The position numbers were made by a program, and so were the translations under genes. Source: Eleusine coracana subsp. coracana (lineage: Eukaryota; Streptophyta; Magnoliopsida; Poales; Poaceae). Taken from it: 64,000 nt of DNA. The stretch spans positions 42,545,511-42,609,510 of the forward strand of contig CM064424.1 of NCBI GenBank assembly GCA_032690845.1. The letters are read 5' to 3'. The notes beneath the pieces are model-generated. The model saw only the letters and a list, made by a program, of their open reading frames with translations. It did no database searches and was not told where the DNA came from. This document shows positions 1 through 7,983 of the stretch, piece after piece (the first letter of the stretch is position 1; every line of letters begins with the position of its first letter).

Positions 1-213
1 GTCAAAAGTTCGTGTCCACAAACATTGCACTTTCACTAAATAAGCTTCCAGATCTAGTTGAAAATAACGGGTCAACCACATCTGAATATCCTTCATCCTA
101 TACCCAGTTGGGTCAGGGTGCACTACATCAACGTATGGGAAACTGCTCAGATCAACACCACATGTTCCCATTTTGATTTCTCCAATCCCATAGAATATTC
201 TAAGACTCGTCAT
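1..213 (-). pseudogene. Mutator-like (MULE) protein N-terminal fragment, cut by the window edge
   Basis: Reading the minus strand from an ATG at 213 gives 71 codons without a stop to the window edge. The peptide contains GVDLSSFPYVDVV and DIQMWLTRYFQLD. From memory this matches the N-terminal region of grass Mutator-like transposase proteins, which have a GVDLS..F..VD block followed by a W-L-..-F block, upstream of the DDE transposase. The rest lies to the left of the window. No terminal inverted repeat is visible here. It could also be a domesticated MULE-type protein. The frame is seen directly; the family call is by pattern only. Confidence 0.5.
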
Positions 214-819
214 ATTTAACGTCTCTACGATCATGAAAATATATTTTTATTTCTCTAATACATTCTTTTACTCAAATATGTAAGACTAATTTTTTTTAAT
301 TTTCTAATACATTCCTTTATTTTTTTACTGAATCACCTAAAAAAAACTCGTTTTAAGCAATCTCTAAATATTGACTTCCTATTTTATTCTATTATAAAAA
401 TGAATAAAATCATTATATATTTCACCCTAACCATAATTTATACTCATAATATATTTTAATGTACTACTAATCAAACATTAATTATTTGTGTTAAAACCCA
501 TAGAGCTCGAAATATATATTAAAACATATAAAATACTATGATTTCAACTACTATTCACCTGACGATAACGTCCCACACCTCTGCGGAGCTCGAAGGCCGC
601 CAGCCGTGACCTCACATGGAGCTCGCCCACCACCCAGTCCCCCCTAGCTTTGCACAAATCTGTGAAGAGATAAATAATAGCAAGACGTTAGAAACAAAAC
701 TAGCTCTTACACACCACCAAAAGACACGTGCTTGCCTGCTTATCTTTGTTGCCTCCGCCAATACGCCATGGCACCCCCACCAACCGGCCACCCACCACCA
801 GAAAAAGACCCACACAAGC

Positions 820-930
820 AACACACAAGAGAGCGAGCGAGAACAGAGAAGAGAGAAGAGAGAAGAGAGCTAGCGAGAGAGAGCAAAGAGAGAAGAGAGC
901 TAGCGAGAGAGAGCGAACGAGAAGAGAGCG
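820..930. repeat. GA-rich tandem repeat, 30-bp unit
   Basis: Two 30-bp units at 861-890 and 891-920 share agaagagagctagcgagaga, differing only in the last bases. Partial units lie on both sides. The block is almost pure purine on the plus strand apart from ctagc. Long reading frames across it are a by-product of the composition. Confidence 0.85.
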
Positions 931-954
931 GTGGTGCGATGGTACTTATTTTTG

Positions 955-1200
955 AACGACCAGCGCGCGACAAACTTTGTCGAATGACCGGCGTGCGACA
1001 ACTCCGGTTTTCGAATGCGGACTGTGCGACAATGGGATGTCGAATGCTGGGCGTGCGAAAAGGACACCCGTGACTCCAAACAGTGGTTTTTGCGCGCCGA
1101 TCATTCGATAAAGCCATGTTGTCGCATGCCCAACGTTCAAAATCCACTTTTCGAATCCCCAGAGCGCGAAAACACTGATTTCGTGTGTCCACGATGCGAA
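955..1200. repeat. Array of TCGAATG / GTGCGA motifs in both orientations
   Basis: GTGCGACAA-like motifs start near 965, 992, 1024 and 1053, spaced 28-32 bases, with TCGAATG between them (near 979, 1013, 1039). From about 1100 the motifs recur in reverse orientation (CATTCGA, TTGTCGCATG). Dense short motifs in both orientations resemble the subterminal repeats of DNA transposons, but no terminal repeat was found. Confidence 0.5.
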
Positions 1201-1337
1201 TTAGTAATATTTTTATAATATTCCATATTTTGATATTATTTCTGTAATTAGTGAATAAAATAATATTATTTAAAAAAATCCGAATATTGGTTACGACTCG
1301 ATTTCTTCCTCCTCTCAAACTTGGCAATCGTGACTAG

Positions 1338-1538
1338 ATGTCTCTGTCACTTGCCGCCGGTAGAGGACCAGAGATGCAAGAAGCAGCGGCAGTGGAGGAA
1401 GAACTGCTAAGTGCGCTGTTCCGCGACCTTGAGCAGTGTCATGCAGCCGTAATGAGATCTCTTACTAATGACGGGCGAGTCAGGGAGGGGAGATTGAGCG
1501 CCCCTCAAGCTCAACAGTTCCTTGTCTTAGGTACATGA
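1338..1538 (+). CDS. Possible first exon of an unrecognised gene
   Basis: An open frame of 66 codons starts at ATG 1338 and encodes an acidic, helix-prone peptide with an EEELLSALFRDLEQCHAAV stretch. Unlike nearby frames it looks like ordinary protein. A possible donor (TTAG/GTACAT) lies at the end near 1530, so it could be exon 1 of a spliced gene. I do not recognise the family. A weak candidate exon at 4766-4875 could belong to the same gene, in which case the plastid insertion between them sits in an intron. Nothing proves that link. Confidence 0.25.
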   Translation: MSLSLAAGRGPEMQEAAAVEEELLSALFRDLEQCHAAVMRSLTNDGRVREGRLSAPQAQQFLVLGT

Positions 1539-1539
1539 A

Positions 1540-2044
1540 GAATACATCAATCCTTGTCTCGCCTGGCTGTTGCTGTAGGCCAGTGCCCTTGCTGCCCTCC
1601 ACGAGGTCGTTTTCTTGCCAGATCTCTTTTTGCATCTGATAACTGCTAGCGGTTATTTTACCAGACAAAATTGTGTGCAAGAAGAATCTCTATAATTTGA
1701 TCCTCAGGGATGATCATTATGGTTCAAGAACAACATAGTATATTCAGCCTGACATTGATGCTGAGTGTGTTAACCCAGAAAACAAGCTGAGAGCCTGACT
1801 CCATTTCTTCCTCTCAAATTCGTTTCTTGGACATAGGAAACTGTGACTGCTTTTATACTTTCTAAAAAGAACGTTTCTATTCTCCGCAGGCTATGAGGGG
1901 TCAGACTCAATTCTCAATTGGATGAGCTATTGAGCTAACACGGAGATGTTCCAGTGCATGAGATGATCTTTGTTTACCTGGAATGATAAAAGGTAGCAAG
2001 CGCATGATTGCGGCTGGATTCATGTTGCTACCTTCATGCATGAA
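1540..2044. other. Non-coding stretch before the plastid insertion
   Basis: Mixed-composition DNA with stops in all frames and no recognisable repeat ends. It may be an intron if the exon at 1338-1538 is real. Confidence 0.4.
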
Positions 2045-2059
2045 AACTAGGTGAAGCTT

Positions 2060-2364
2060 CGGACATCAGAAATTTTATTTATGCTATTAGGAATTCCTAA
2101 AGAAGCGCTTTATGAAACTTCTCGTAATTTGATTGATTTATTTCTTCCTTTTCTACACGCAGAGGAAAAAGGCGCTAGTTTCGAAGAAAATAAAACCAGG
2201 TTTACTCTACCTCTTTTAACCTTTCAAAAAAGATTCACTAATTTAAAGAAAAACAAAAAAGGAATTCCATCGAATTGTATTTTTATTGATCAATTAGAAT
2301 TGCCTTCTAGAACGTATAACTTACTCAAAAGGGCCAATATACATACACTATTGGACCTTTTGAG
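2060..2364 (+). pseudogene. rpoA: Plastid rpoA fragment (RNA polymerase alpha C-terminal part)
   Basis: The frame starting near 2051 encodes segments such as [19 protein letters not shown] and [19 protein letters not shown], which match the C-terminal domain of plastid-encoded RNA polymerase alpha subunit. The reading lacks the residues normally found between EILF and PKEAL, so a small deletion lies near 2085. The gene is interrupted after LLDLLSK by a MITE at 2368 and resumes for about 10 bases (2711-2720) before jumping to trnH. It is a dead copy in the nucleus. Confidence 0.9.
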
Positions 2365-2713
2365 TAAGGGTGTGTTCGTTTCCACCCCTCTGATTTTTAG
2401 ACCTGTCCCATCGAATATTGTGATACTAATTAGGATATTAAATATAGATTACTGACAAAACCCAGTCCATAACCCTCCCTCTGATGATGAGACAAATCTA
2501 TTAAGACTAATTAGGTCATGATTAGATAATATGATGCTACAGTAAATATCTCTTAATGATGACTTAATTAAGCTTAATAAATTTATCACACTGATGCACA
2601 TTTAACTCTGTAATTAGTTTTATATTTAATATATATTTAATAATTATATTAGCATTTTAATGATTGATATGACCCCACTAAAATTTAGACCCCAAGAAAC
2701 GAACACACCCTAA
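2365..2713. mobile_element. Tourist-like MITE (PIF/Harbinger type) inside the plastid insertion
   Basis: The element spans 2368-2710 (343 bp). Its ends are perfect 15-bp inverted repeats, GGGTGTGTTCGTTTC, flanked by the 3-bp target duplication TAA at 2365-2367 and 2711-2713. Three-base TAA duplications and this size are typical of Tourist-like PIF/Harbinger MITEs. Internal motifs such as CTAATTAGGTCATGATTAG are common in grass members of this group. Removing it restores continuous rpoA sequence, so it landed after the plastid DNA arrived. Confidence 0.9.
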
Positions 2714-2720
2714 GACTGAA

Positions 2721-2742
2721 GGTTCAATTCCCGTCGTTCGTC
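2721..2742 (+). pseudogene. trnH: 3' end of plastid trnH-GUG
   Basis: The bases GGTTCAATTCCCGTCGTTCG match the T-arm and acceptor 3' side of plastid tRNA-His(GUG). Only this 3' part is present; the 5' part is replaced by rpoA. It lies next to rpl2 and on the opposite strand to it, as in grass plastid inverted repeats. Confidence 0.75.
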
Positions 2743-2787
2743 CATCGCATTTTTGCAATGCAATTTTCCATATTCCTAGTTACGTAT

Positions 2788-3198
2788 TTACTTAGGGCGA
2801 CGAAGAATAAAACTATCACTATATTTTTTTCTTTTCCTAGTTCTTCTTCCAAGCGCAGGATAACCCTAAGGGGTTGTGGGTTTTTTTTCTACCAATGGGG
2901 GCTTTCCCTTCACCAGCCCCATGGGGGTGGTCCACAGGGTTCATAACTACCCCTCTTACTACGGGGTGTTTACCTAGCCAACACTTAGATCCGGCTCTAC
3001 CCAAACTTTTTTGGTTCACTCCAACATTACCTACTTGTCCCACTGTTGCTAAGCAGTTTTGTGATACCAAACGGACCTCCCCAGATGGTAATCTTAAAGT
3101 GGCCAATTTACCCTCTTTTGCAATCAGTTTCGCTACAGCACCTGCTGCTCTAGCTAATTGCCCACCCCTTCCACGTGTGATTTCTATGTTATGTTGTT
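2788..3198 (-). pseudogene. rpl2: Plastid rpl2 exon 2 (ribosomal protein L2)
   Basis: On the minus strand the reading covers [40 protein letters not shown] and [11 protein letters not shown] to the C-terminal SFILRRPK and a TAA at 2790-2788. This is the second exon of plastid rpl2. A frameshift near 2885, within a run of T, breaks the frame after GRKK. The 5' end joins ndhH near 3199. In the plastid the product is part of the large ribosomal subunit; this copy is non-functional. Confidence 0.9.
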
Positions 3199-3502
3199 GA
3201 TTGTGAACCCATATTAGGCTATTTACATAGAGGAATGGAAAAAATCATAGAAAATATAACTATTATACAATACTTGCCTTATGTAACACGATGGGATTAT
3301 TTAGCTACTATGTTTATAGAAGCAATAACTGTAAATGCACCAGAATTCTTAGAGAATATTCAAATACCTCAAAGAGCCAGCTATATTCGGGTAATTATGT
3401 TAGAATTGAGCCGTATAGCTTCTCACTTGCTATGGCTTGGCCCTTTATGTCAGATCTTGGCGCACCAACCCCTTTTTTCTACAGTTTTAGAGAGAGAGAT
3501 AC
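3199..3502 (+). pseudogene. ndhH: Plastid ndhH fragment (NDH complex subunit H)
   Basis: The plus strand encodes [33 protein letters not shown] and [20 protein letters not shown], clear ndhH sequence. The frame shifts near 3442 at GGCCCTTTATG, consistent with loss of one C, then continues in another frame as [17 protein letters not shown]. It ends near 3502. Both ends of the gene are missing. Confidence 0.9.
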
Positions 3503-3568
3503 TCATTTTTCTCATTCTATTTCACTTCTTTTTTTCTTTAGAACTTCTTTATATCTATTTTTATCTAC

Positions 3569-3634
3569 TTAATTGATGGTATCTACCGGCTTGAAGTCAA
3601 ATGTGATCGCTTTCCATACTTCACAAGCTGCACA
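3569..3634 (-). pseudogene. rbcL: Plastid rbcL C-terminal tail
   Basis: On the minus strand the reading is [20 protein letters not shown] followed by TAA at 3571-3569. This resembles the C-terminal end of the Rubisco large subunit, whose tail varies among species. The preceding 60 bases (3503-3568) are T-rich and may be rbcL 3' flank. The fragment is short, so the call rests on about 20 residues. Confidence 0.7.
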
Positions 3635-3641
3635 AGAAAGG

Positions 3642-3646
3642 GTCAG

Positions 3647-3683
<37 letters not shown>

Positions 3684-3714
3684 AGTGTCACCAGTTCAAA
3701 TCTGGTTCCTGGCA
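3642..3714 (+). tRNA. trnF: Plastid-derived tRNA-Phe(GAA), slightly altered
   Basis: The 73 bases match plastid trnF-GAA, including the loop CTGAAAA and the T-arm CCAGTTCAAATCTGG. Compared with the usual plastid sequence from memory there is an A at the fourth base, which makes an A-T acceptor pair, and an A after the anticodon stem (CCTA), which breaks the outermost anticodon-stem pair. It lies in nuclear DNA, so it is best seen as a plastid relic, though an internal promoter could in principle allow transcription. Confidence 0.85.
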
Positions 3715-3767
3715 CAGAAAAAAAAGGATCTACCGAATATATATTGATAGAAATACCTCGAGTTCTT

Positions 3768-3862
3768 TTTTCAGATTTGGCGAGCATCTGGAATAACTAG
3801 TGAGTTACAACTCTATTGTACCGCAATCGGTGCATTGATTTTTGCATTGTTAATGCTTTTTG
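3768..3862 (+). pseudogene. psaA: Plastid psaA fragment (photosystem I P700 apoprotein A1)
   Basis: The sequence encodes [20 protein letters not shown], a characteristic psaA segment. It is joined near 3862 to psaB; the two genes are neighbours and related in the plastome. Only about 30 codons remain. Confidence 0.8.
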
Positions 3863-4044
3863 CCAGAAAAGCAAATCTTAATCGACCCTATATTTGCCCA
3901 ATGGATACAATCTGCTCATGGTAAGACGACATATGGGTTCGATATACTCTTATCTTCAACGAGCGGCCCTGCTTTCAATGCAGGTCAAAGCATATGGTTG
4001 CCCGGATGGTTGAATGCTGTTAATGAGAATAGTAATTCGCTTTT
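3863..4044 (+). pseudogene. psaB: Plastid psaB fragment (photosystem I P700 apoprotein A2)
   Basis: The reading [20 protein letters not shown], then [20 protein letters not shown] and [18 protein letters not shown] is psaB. It breaks off after NSLF into unrelated sequence with a stop at 4072. Few substitutions suggest a fairly young transfer. Confidence 0.9.
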
Positions 4045-4059
4045 CAGAATCTTCTATTA

Positions 4060-6102
4060 TGTTCCTGATGAATAGCTTGGGCGCCACCTAGAATTTAGTA
4101 CTTTTGACTAATGGCCATGTGAGACATTCAGTTTGGTCCTCTGTGAGAGTGGCTCTCATAGGACCTTTCAGTTTCGACTCAAAAGGAGCATGAAGACATC
4201 TAAAGGCTGACAGATTTTTACCATTTATATTGCCTCCTTTCAGTGGTAGTCTTTATCTATCTTAGTCTCAAATTTTATTTTGTGACAACAAAGTAATCTT
4301 CATACATAACTAAAATTTGAGTTAGCCTAAGGCAATTCTGTATCTTTTGGAGTCCTAAATCTCTAAATCGACTAGCCTTAGGAAATTCTTCATTGAGCCA
4401 TTGAGTGTGACTATCTGTTGTGGAACCTATCCGGATGCACATAAGCATATAATGACTATCTTATTTTTCCCAAGATATCTGTTTGGTGTGTGATCTCTAT
4501 AAAATTATTTTACATCACATGACCTCACTATTTATCTGTGAGCCTGCAGGTGAGGATAAATGCTGGCTATCTTTCTTTATGTATGTTTTTCTCTGATGCT
4601 GTCTACAGTTTGATATTTCCAGTATGTTAAAAAATGACATGCATATCACTTCTGAAATATGACAAAGTGCTCTACAATAGGACTGAGTCCATATATGTAA
4701 TTATTTCTGTAGCACTTTTGGTGAATGTCCATGGATAGTGATAACTGCAACGGAATCATTTGCAGGCTCTAAGGAGGTTGATCATGAATATATCATGACG
4801 TTTCAAACTCAAGAGGACCTTCTGCTTGGGCAGCTTTGTCAAGTGCATGCATGCTTTCAACTGAAAGGAGTCTGACGCGTGTCTATGTCTTGTTCTACAC
4901 ATTAGGGTTCCTCATTTGTTTTTTTATAAGGTCTAAAATTTCAATTTCCGTATTCCTGGCTTTGAATATCACATTGACACAGGCCATGCATCAGAGTTTG
5001 CCAATTTTTATGATCCCTATATATCAACATGATATAAATATTCATCATCCCTTGATGAAATCATATAATGGATTTTTGTACACTTAATTTTTCAATTGAA
5101 AACAACAATGTTATAGATCACATTCCGGGATTCGGACGTAGGTGATTCTCCTCTATATTGTTAGAAAAAATATTTCAAGATTCATCAATTTAAATAATTT
5201 TATGTTTTCTTTCTTGTGGCATCACTGAATCACTAACCTGTATTTTGAATTTAGTATTTTTAATAAATATTATTACTATATAATACATAATACATTATCC
5301 TGTGTGCCTATCATACACATGTGCACAAAGCTGAACCATTTACCTTGGGATGGTCAGAGGTGTGAGGAGATTCCAATGACCATAGTAGCTAGACTCTATG
5401 TAGCATAAACCCTTCCCTATTCACATGCCTCTCAACATCAGTAGAAAAAAAATAGCTTGTCTTTTAACCTATATTTCTATTTAGTAGACGATATCATTGT
5501 AGAACATTAGCAATGTGTGTGTCTCACGTGCAGAAAACTACTACTAGTAGTAAGTAGATACAGGTGAGAATTACAGCCCACTGTGAATTTTGCCTGCGTG
5601 GAGGCCTTCTTGGGCCGACATGTCCACTTGGCCCGACGTGGTCGTCTCTTGGTGCGAGGCATGGCTTCTTCTCTACCTTTCATTTGACACACGGCTCATG
5701 TGCGGTCCTCTTTTTTCGGCCTTCTGGTTGCTTTGCTTCTCGGCCTAGTCCATGTGTGGAGTGGACAGCGCCTTTCATCGACCTTGGTGTCGAAGCTAAG
5801 TCATGTGTTCCCCTTCTCCGCTTTTCCCCTTAGTCTTTCGGGTCCCGGCATCCGCTGACCGGGCTCCTCTTCCGTTTTGGTTCCTATAGGAGCATGCTGC
5901 TTCGTGCTTGCTTCGTGCCTGCTGGGTGGCTGCGCGGTGCCTCCTTGCCAGCTGCTTCGCGGCGAGGTCAGGCATCTTTTTGTCAATTTTTCTTAATCCC
6001 GTGCCCCTTCTTCTTCGTCCTCATGGTGGTTGATATTGTCATTCTCATCTAGGTGCCCACATAGGCTACTGACTTCTGTTCTGTGATCGGCTTGGACTCA
6101 TT
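4060..6102. other. Intergenic DNA, no confirmed gene
   Basis: Bases 4060-5500 are AT-rich with stops in all frames, apart from the possible exon at 4766-4875. Bases 5560-5990 are GC-richer and give short frames on both strands, none with recognisable motifs. The stretch ends at the 3' tail of a minus-strand LINE. Confidence 0.5.
4766..4875 (+). other. Possible orphan exon
   Basis: A good acceptor (CATTTGCAG) is followed by an open frame encoding KEVDHEYIMTFQTQEDLLLG and QLCQVHACFQLK up to TGA at 4873. It looks more protein-like than its surroundings. I do not recognise it. It may be the last exon of the gene suggested at 1338. Confidence 0.2.
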
Positions 6103-6255
6103 TTTTGTTTTGAAAAGGCCGTAGGCAGCTTATATTGAAAGCCAATTTGTCTTACAGAGAAAAAAAAAGAAAGAACTCACTGACAGTTCAAGCTACTGGG
6201 GTTACCAGTTTAACACTTTACAGAAGACTAGGATCTAGTAATGATGCAGTCGCCT

Positions 6256-7690
6256 TCAAGTAGTCCAGACCTCTTCTAGGACTTCAGATTGCCGCTTTCT
6301 GAATTGTTTCAGCCATTCTTCCAAAGTCTTGCCGAGTTTCTCGATCCTTGGTTTGTTCTTCTCCTTCAGTAGCCGGCTCCATTTCTTCATCGACACAATG
6401 ATATTGTTTAGGATATTAGATGGACATTTCGTGAATTTCCTTTGTATCATCATTTCATTCCTTCTTTTCCAAAGAACCCACCCCACAATTGCAAAACAGA
6501 AGACCCCTACATCAAAATTCTCCCCTCCTTTTTTTAGCCAATTTTCTAAGAAGTCTTTCATATCCCTGGGGATGTTATTTCAGTTAAGGGTTCTTTGATA
6601 CTAGAGCAAATAAATGAGGCCTATTTACAACTAAAAATAATATGATCAGTGGTTTCCATGCAGCCACATCCTATCCCCTTTCCAGTTTCTCTCACCCAAT
6701 TGGAAACCTGTTTGTAACCTATCTTGCCAAGCCAGCCACATGAAATTTTTTAATTTCATTGGAAGTTTTGACTTCCACATTCTTTCCACTCTCTTATCTA
6801 CCACACCCCTGAAGATAATATTCCTGTAAAGAGATTTCGTTGTGAACACTTTGCTCTTAGTTAGTACCCATTCCACATCATCCTTGTTTTTGTTTCGCTT
6901 AACTTGTTTCAACTCTTCTAACAGCATGTTCCATTCCATTTCCTCCTCTGCTCCAAAGTTTCTCCTGAAGTCACACCACCATTCCTGACCATCCCAATGT
7001 TCACTGACCAGGCTTAATCTATCTTGACATATAGCAGATACATGTGGGTATTTCAATCTTAATGGTATATTCACCAATCCAAACATCATCCCAGAAAATA
7101 GTGTCTTCCCCATTGTTTACTATGTTCTTGACCCCCCCTTTTGTAATTGTTCTTTATCTTGTGCAGACCTTGCCAAAACTGAGAACCCCCTTCTGGTTTC
7201 GACTGAAAGAAAGATTTGTTGTTCAAGTATTTCTTCCTCAAGAGTTGGCAGCAAATGTCTTCTTGATTGTTTCTATGAATCCTCCAGATCCATTTACCTA
7301 ATAAGGCCTCATTCATTATCCTTGTATTTATGATGCCAGTTCCCCCAAAATCTTTTGGCAAGCAGATGTTAGCCCACGCTATCATATGGTATTTGAACTT
7401 CTTCTCAGTTTTCCCCCAAAGAAGCTTGCCCTAAACGTGTCCATTCTTTTATGCGTTGCGTCATGCAGCATGAGCATTCCCATCGTGTATATGGGCAGAC
7501 TGCTCAGTGAGGTATTTGTTAGAATTAGTCTCCCTCCTTGTGACATTAGCCTTCCTTTCCATGGTTGTAGCTTCTTCTCCATTTTCCCTGGCACATGGTC
7601 AAACTGTTTAACCCCTAACTGATGGTCGCTAATAGGTATCCCCAGATACTTCATTGGCAGTTCTCCAATTTTACAATTAAGCATGTTAGC
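6256..7690 (-). pseudogene. LINE C-terminal region with zf-RVT domain
   Basis: Three overlapping frames carry the region after the polymerase. The first has PMKYLGIPISDHQLG and WKGRLMSQGGRLILTNT, the next GGTGIINTRIMNEALLGKWI, then KSLYRNIIFRGVV with MKLKNFMWLAWQDRLQTG, and finally FCFAIVGWVLWKRRNEM. These are the conserved blocks between RT and the zinc-binding domain in plant LINEs. Frame changes near 7385, 7100 and 6600 break it. Confidence 0.85.
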
Positions 7691-7983
7691 AACCTCTTGC
7701 TCTCAGTCAGTATCTGCTCCAAATACCACCACCTCGCTTTTGTGATAATTGATTTTTAGCCCCGACATCCATTCGAAACAATAAAGTATCATTTTAAGTG
7801 TCCGAATGGATTGGATATCATTCCGGATCAGTATCACCGTATCATCAACCTATTGGAGATGTGTCAGCCCACCGTTTACTAGGTGTGGAATCACCCCCTG
7901 CAAGTGTCCTGATTCATTTTCTTTGTCTAGCATATGTGAAAGTGCCTCCCCTGCTATGTTAAAAAGGCTTGGAGATAGGGGAT
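7690..7983 (-). pseudogene. LINE reverse transcriptase, C-terminal half with destroyed active site
   Basis: On the minus strand the reading is LSPSLFNIAGEALSHML, then LTHLQ, a stop, VDDTVILI and LKMILYCFEWMSGLKINYHK. The LINE active-site box is normally YADD; here the tyrosine codon is TAG and the alanine is valine (near 7848-7857), so the polymerase cannot be made intact. The domain is cut at 7983 by the nested insertion and resumes at 9928. Confidence 0.9.

Larger units (their letters stand above)
214..1330. other. Intergenic DNA, AT-rich then short-motif repeats
   Basis: Bases 214-560 are AT-rich with no coding signal. Bases 560-820 are of mixed composition with only short overlapping reading frames. 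A GA-rich tandem repeat and an array of TCGAATG/GTGCGA motifs follow and are listed separately. I see no gene. Confidence 0.6.
2045..4060. other. Mosaic nuclear insertion of plastid DNA (NUPT)
   Basis: Eight fragments of at least seven plastid loci lie end to end in about 2 kb: rpoA, trnH, rpl2, ndhH, rbcL, trnF, psaA and psaB. Only trnH-rpl2 and psaA/psaB are neighbours in a grass plastome; the others come from far apart and lie on both strands. Frameshifts in rpl2 and ndhH and changes in trnF show decay. Flanks are ordinary nuclear sequence. A mitochondrial mosaic of plastid pieces, moved to the nucleus later, is a possible alternative. Confidence 0.9.

Noticed and set aside
740..1327. Long minus-strand reading frame of 195 codons
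   Set aside because: It crosses a GA-rich tandem repeat and a motif array; its Ser/Leu-rich content reflects that composition.
2045..4060. Contamination by chloroplast genome sequence
   Set aside because: The fragments are out of plastome order, on both strands, frameshifted and interrupted by a grass MITE with a target duplication; a contaminating read would be collinear.
5560..5990. GC-rich stretch as a gene
   Set aside because: Short frames on both strands, no start context, no motif and no splice pattern that lengthens them.
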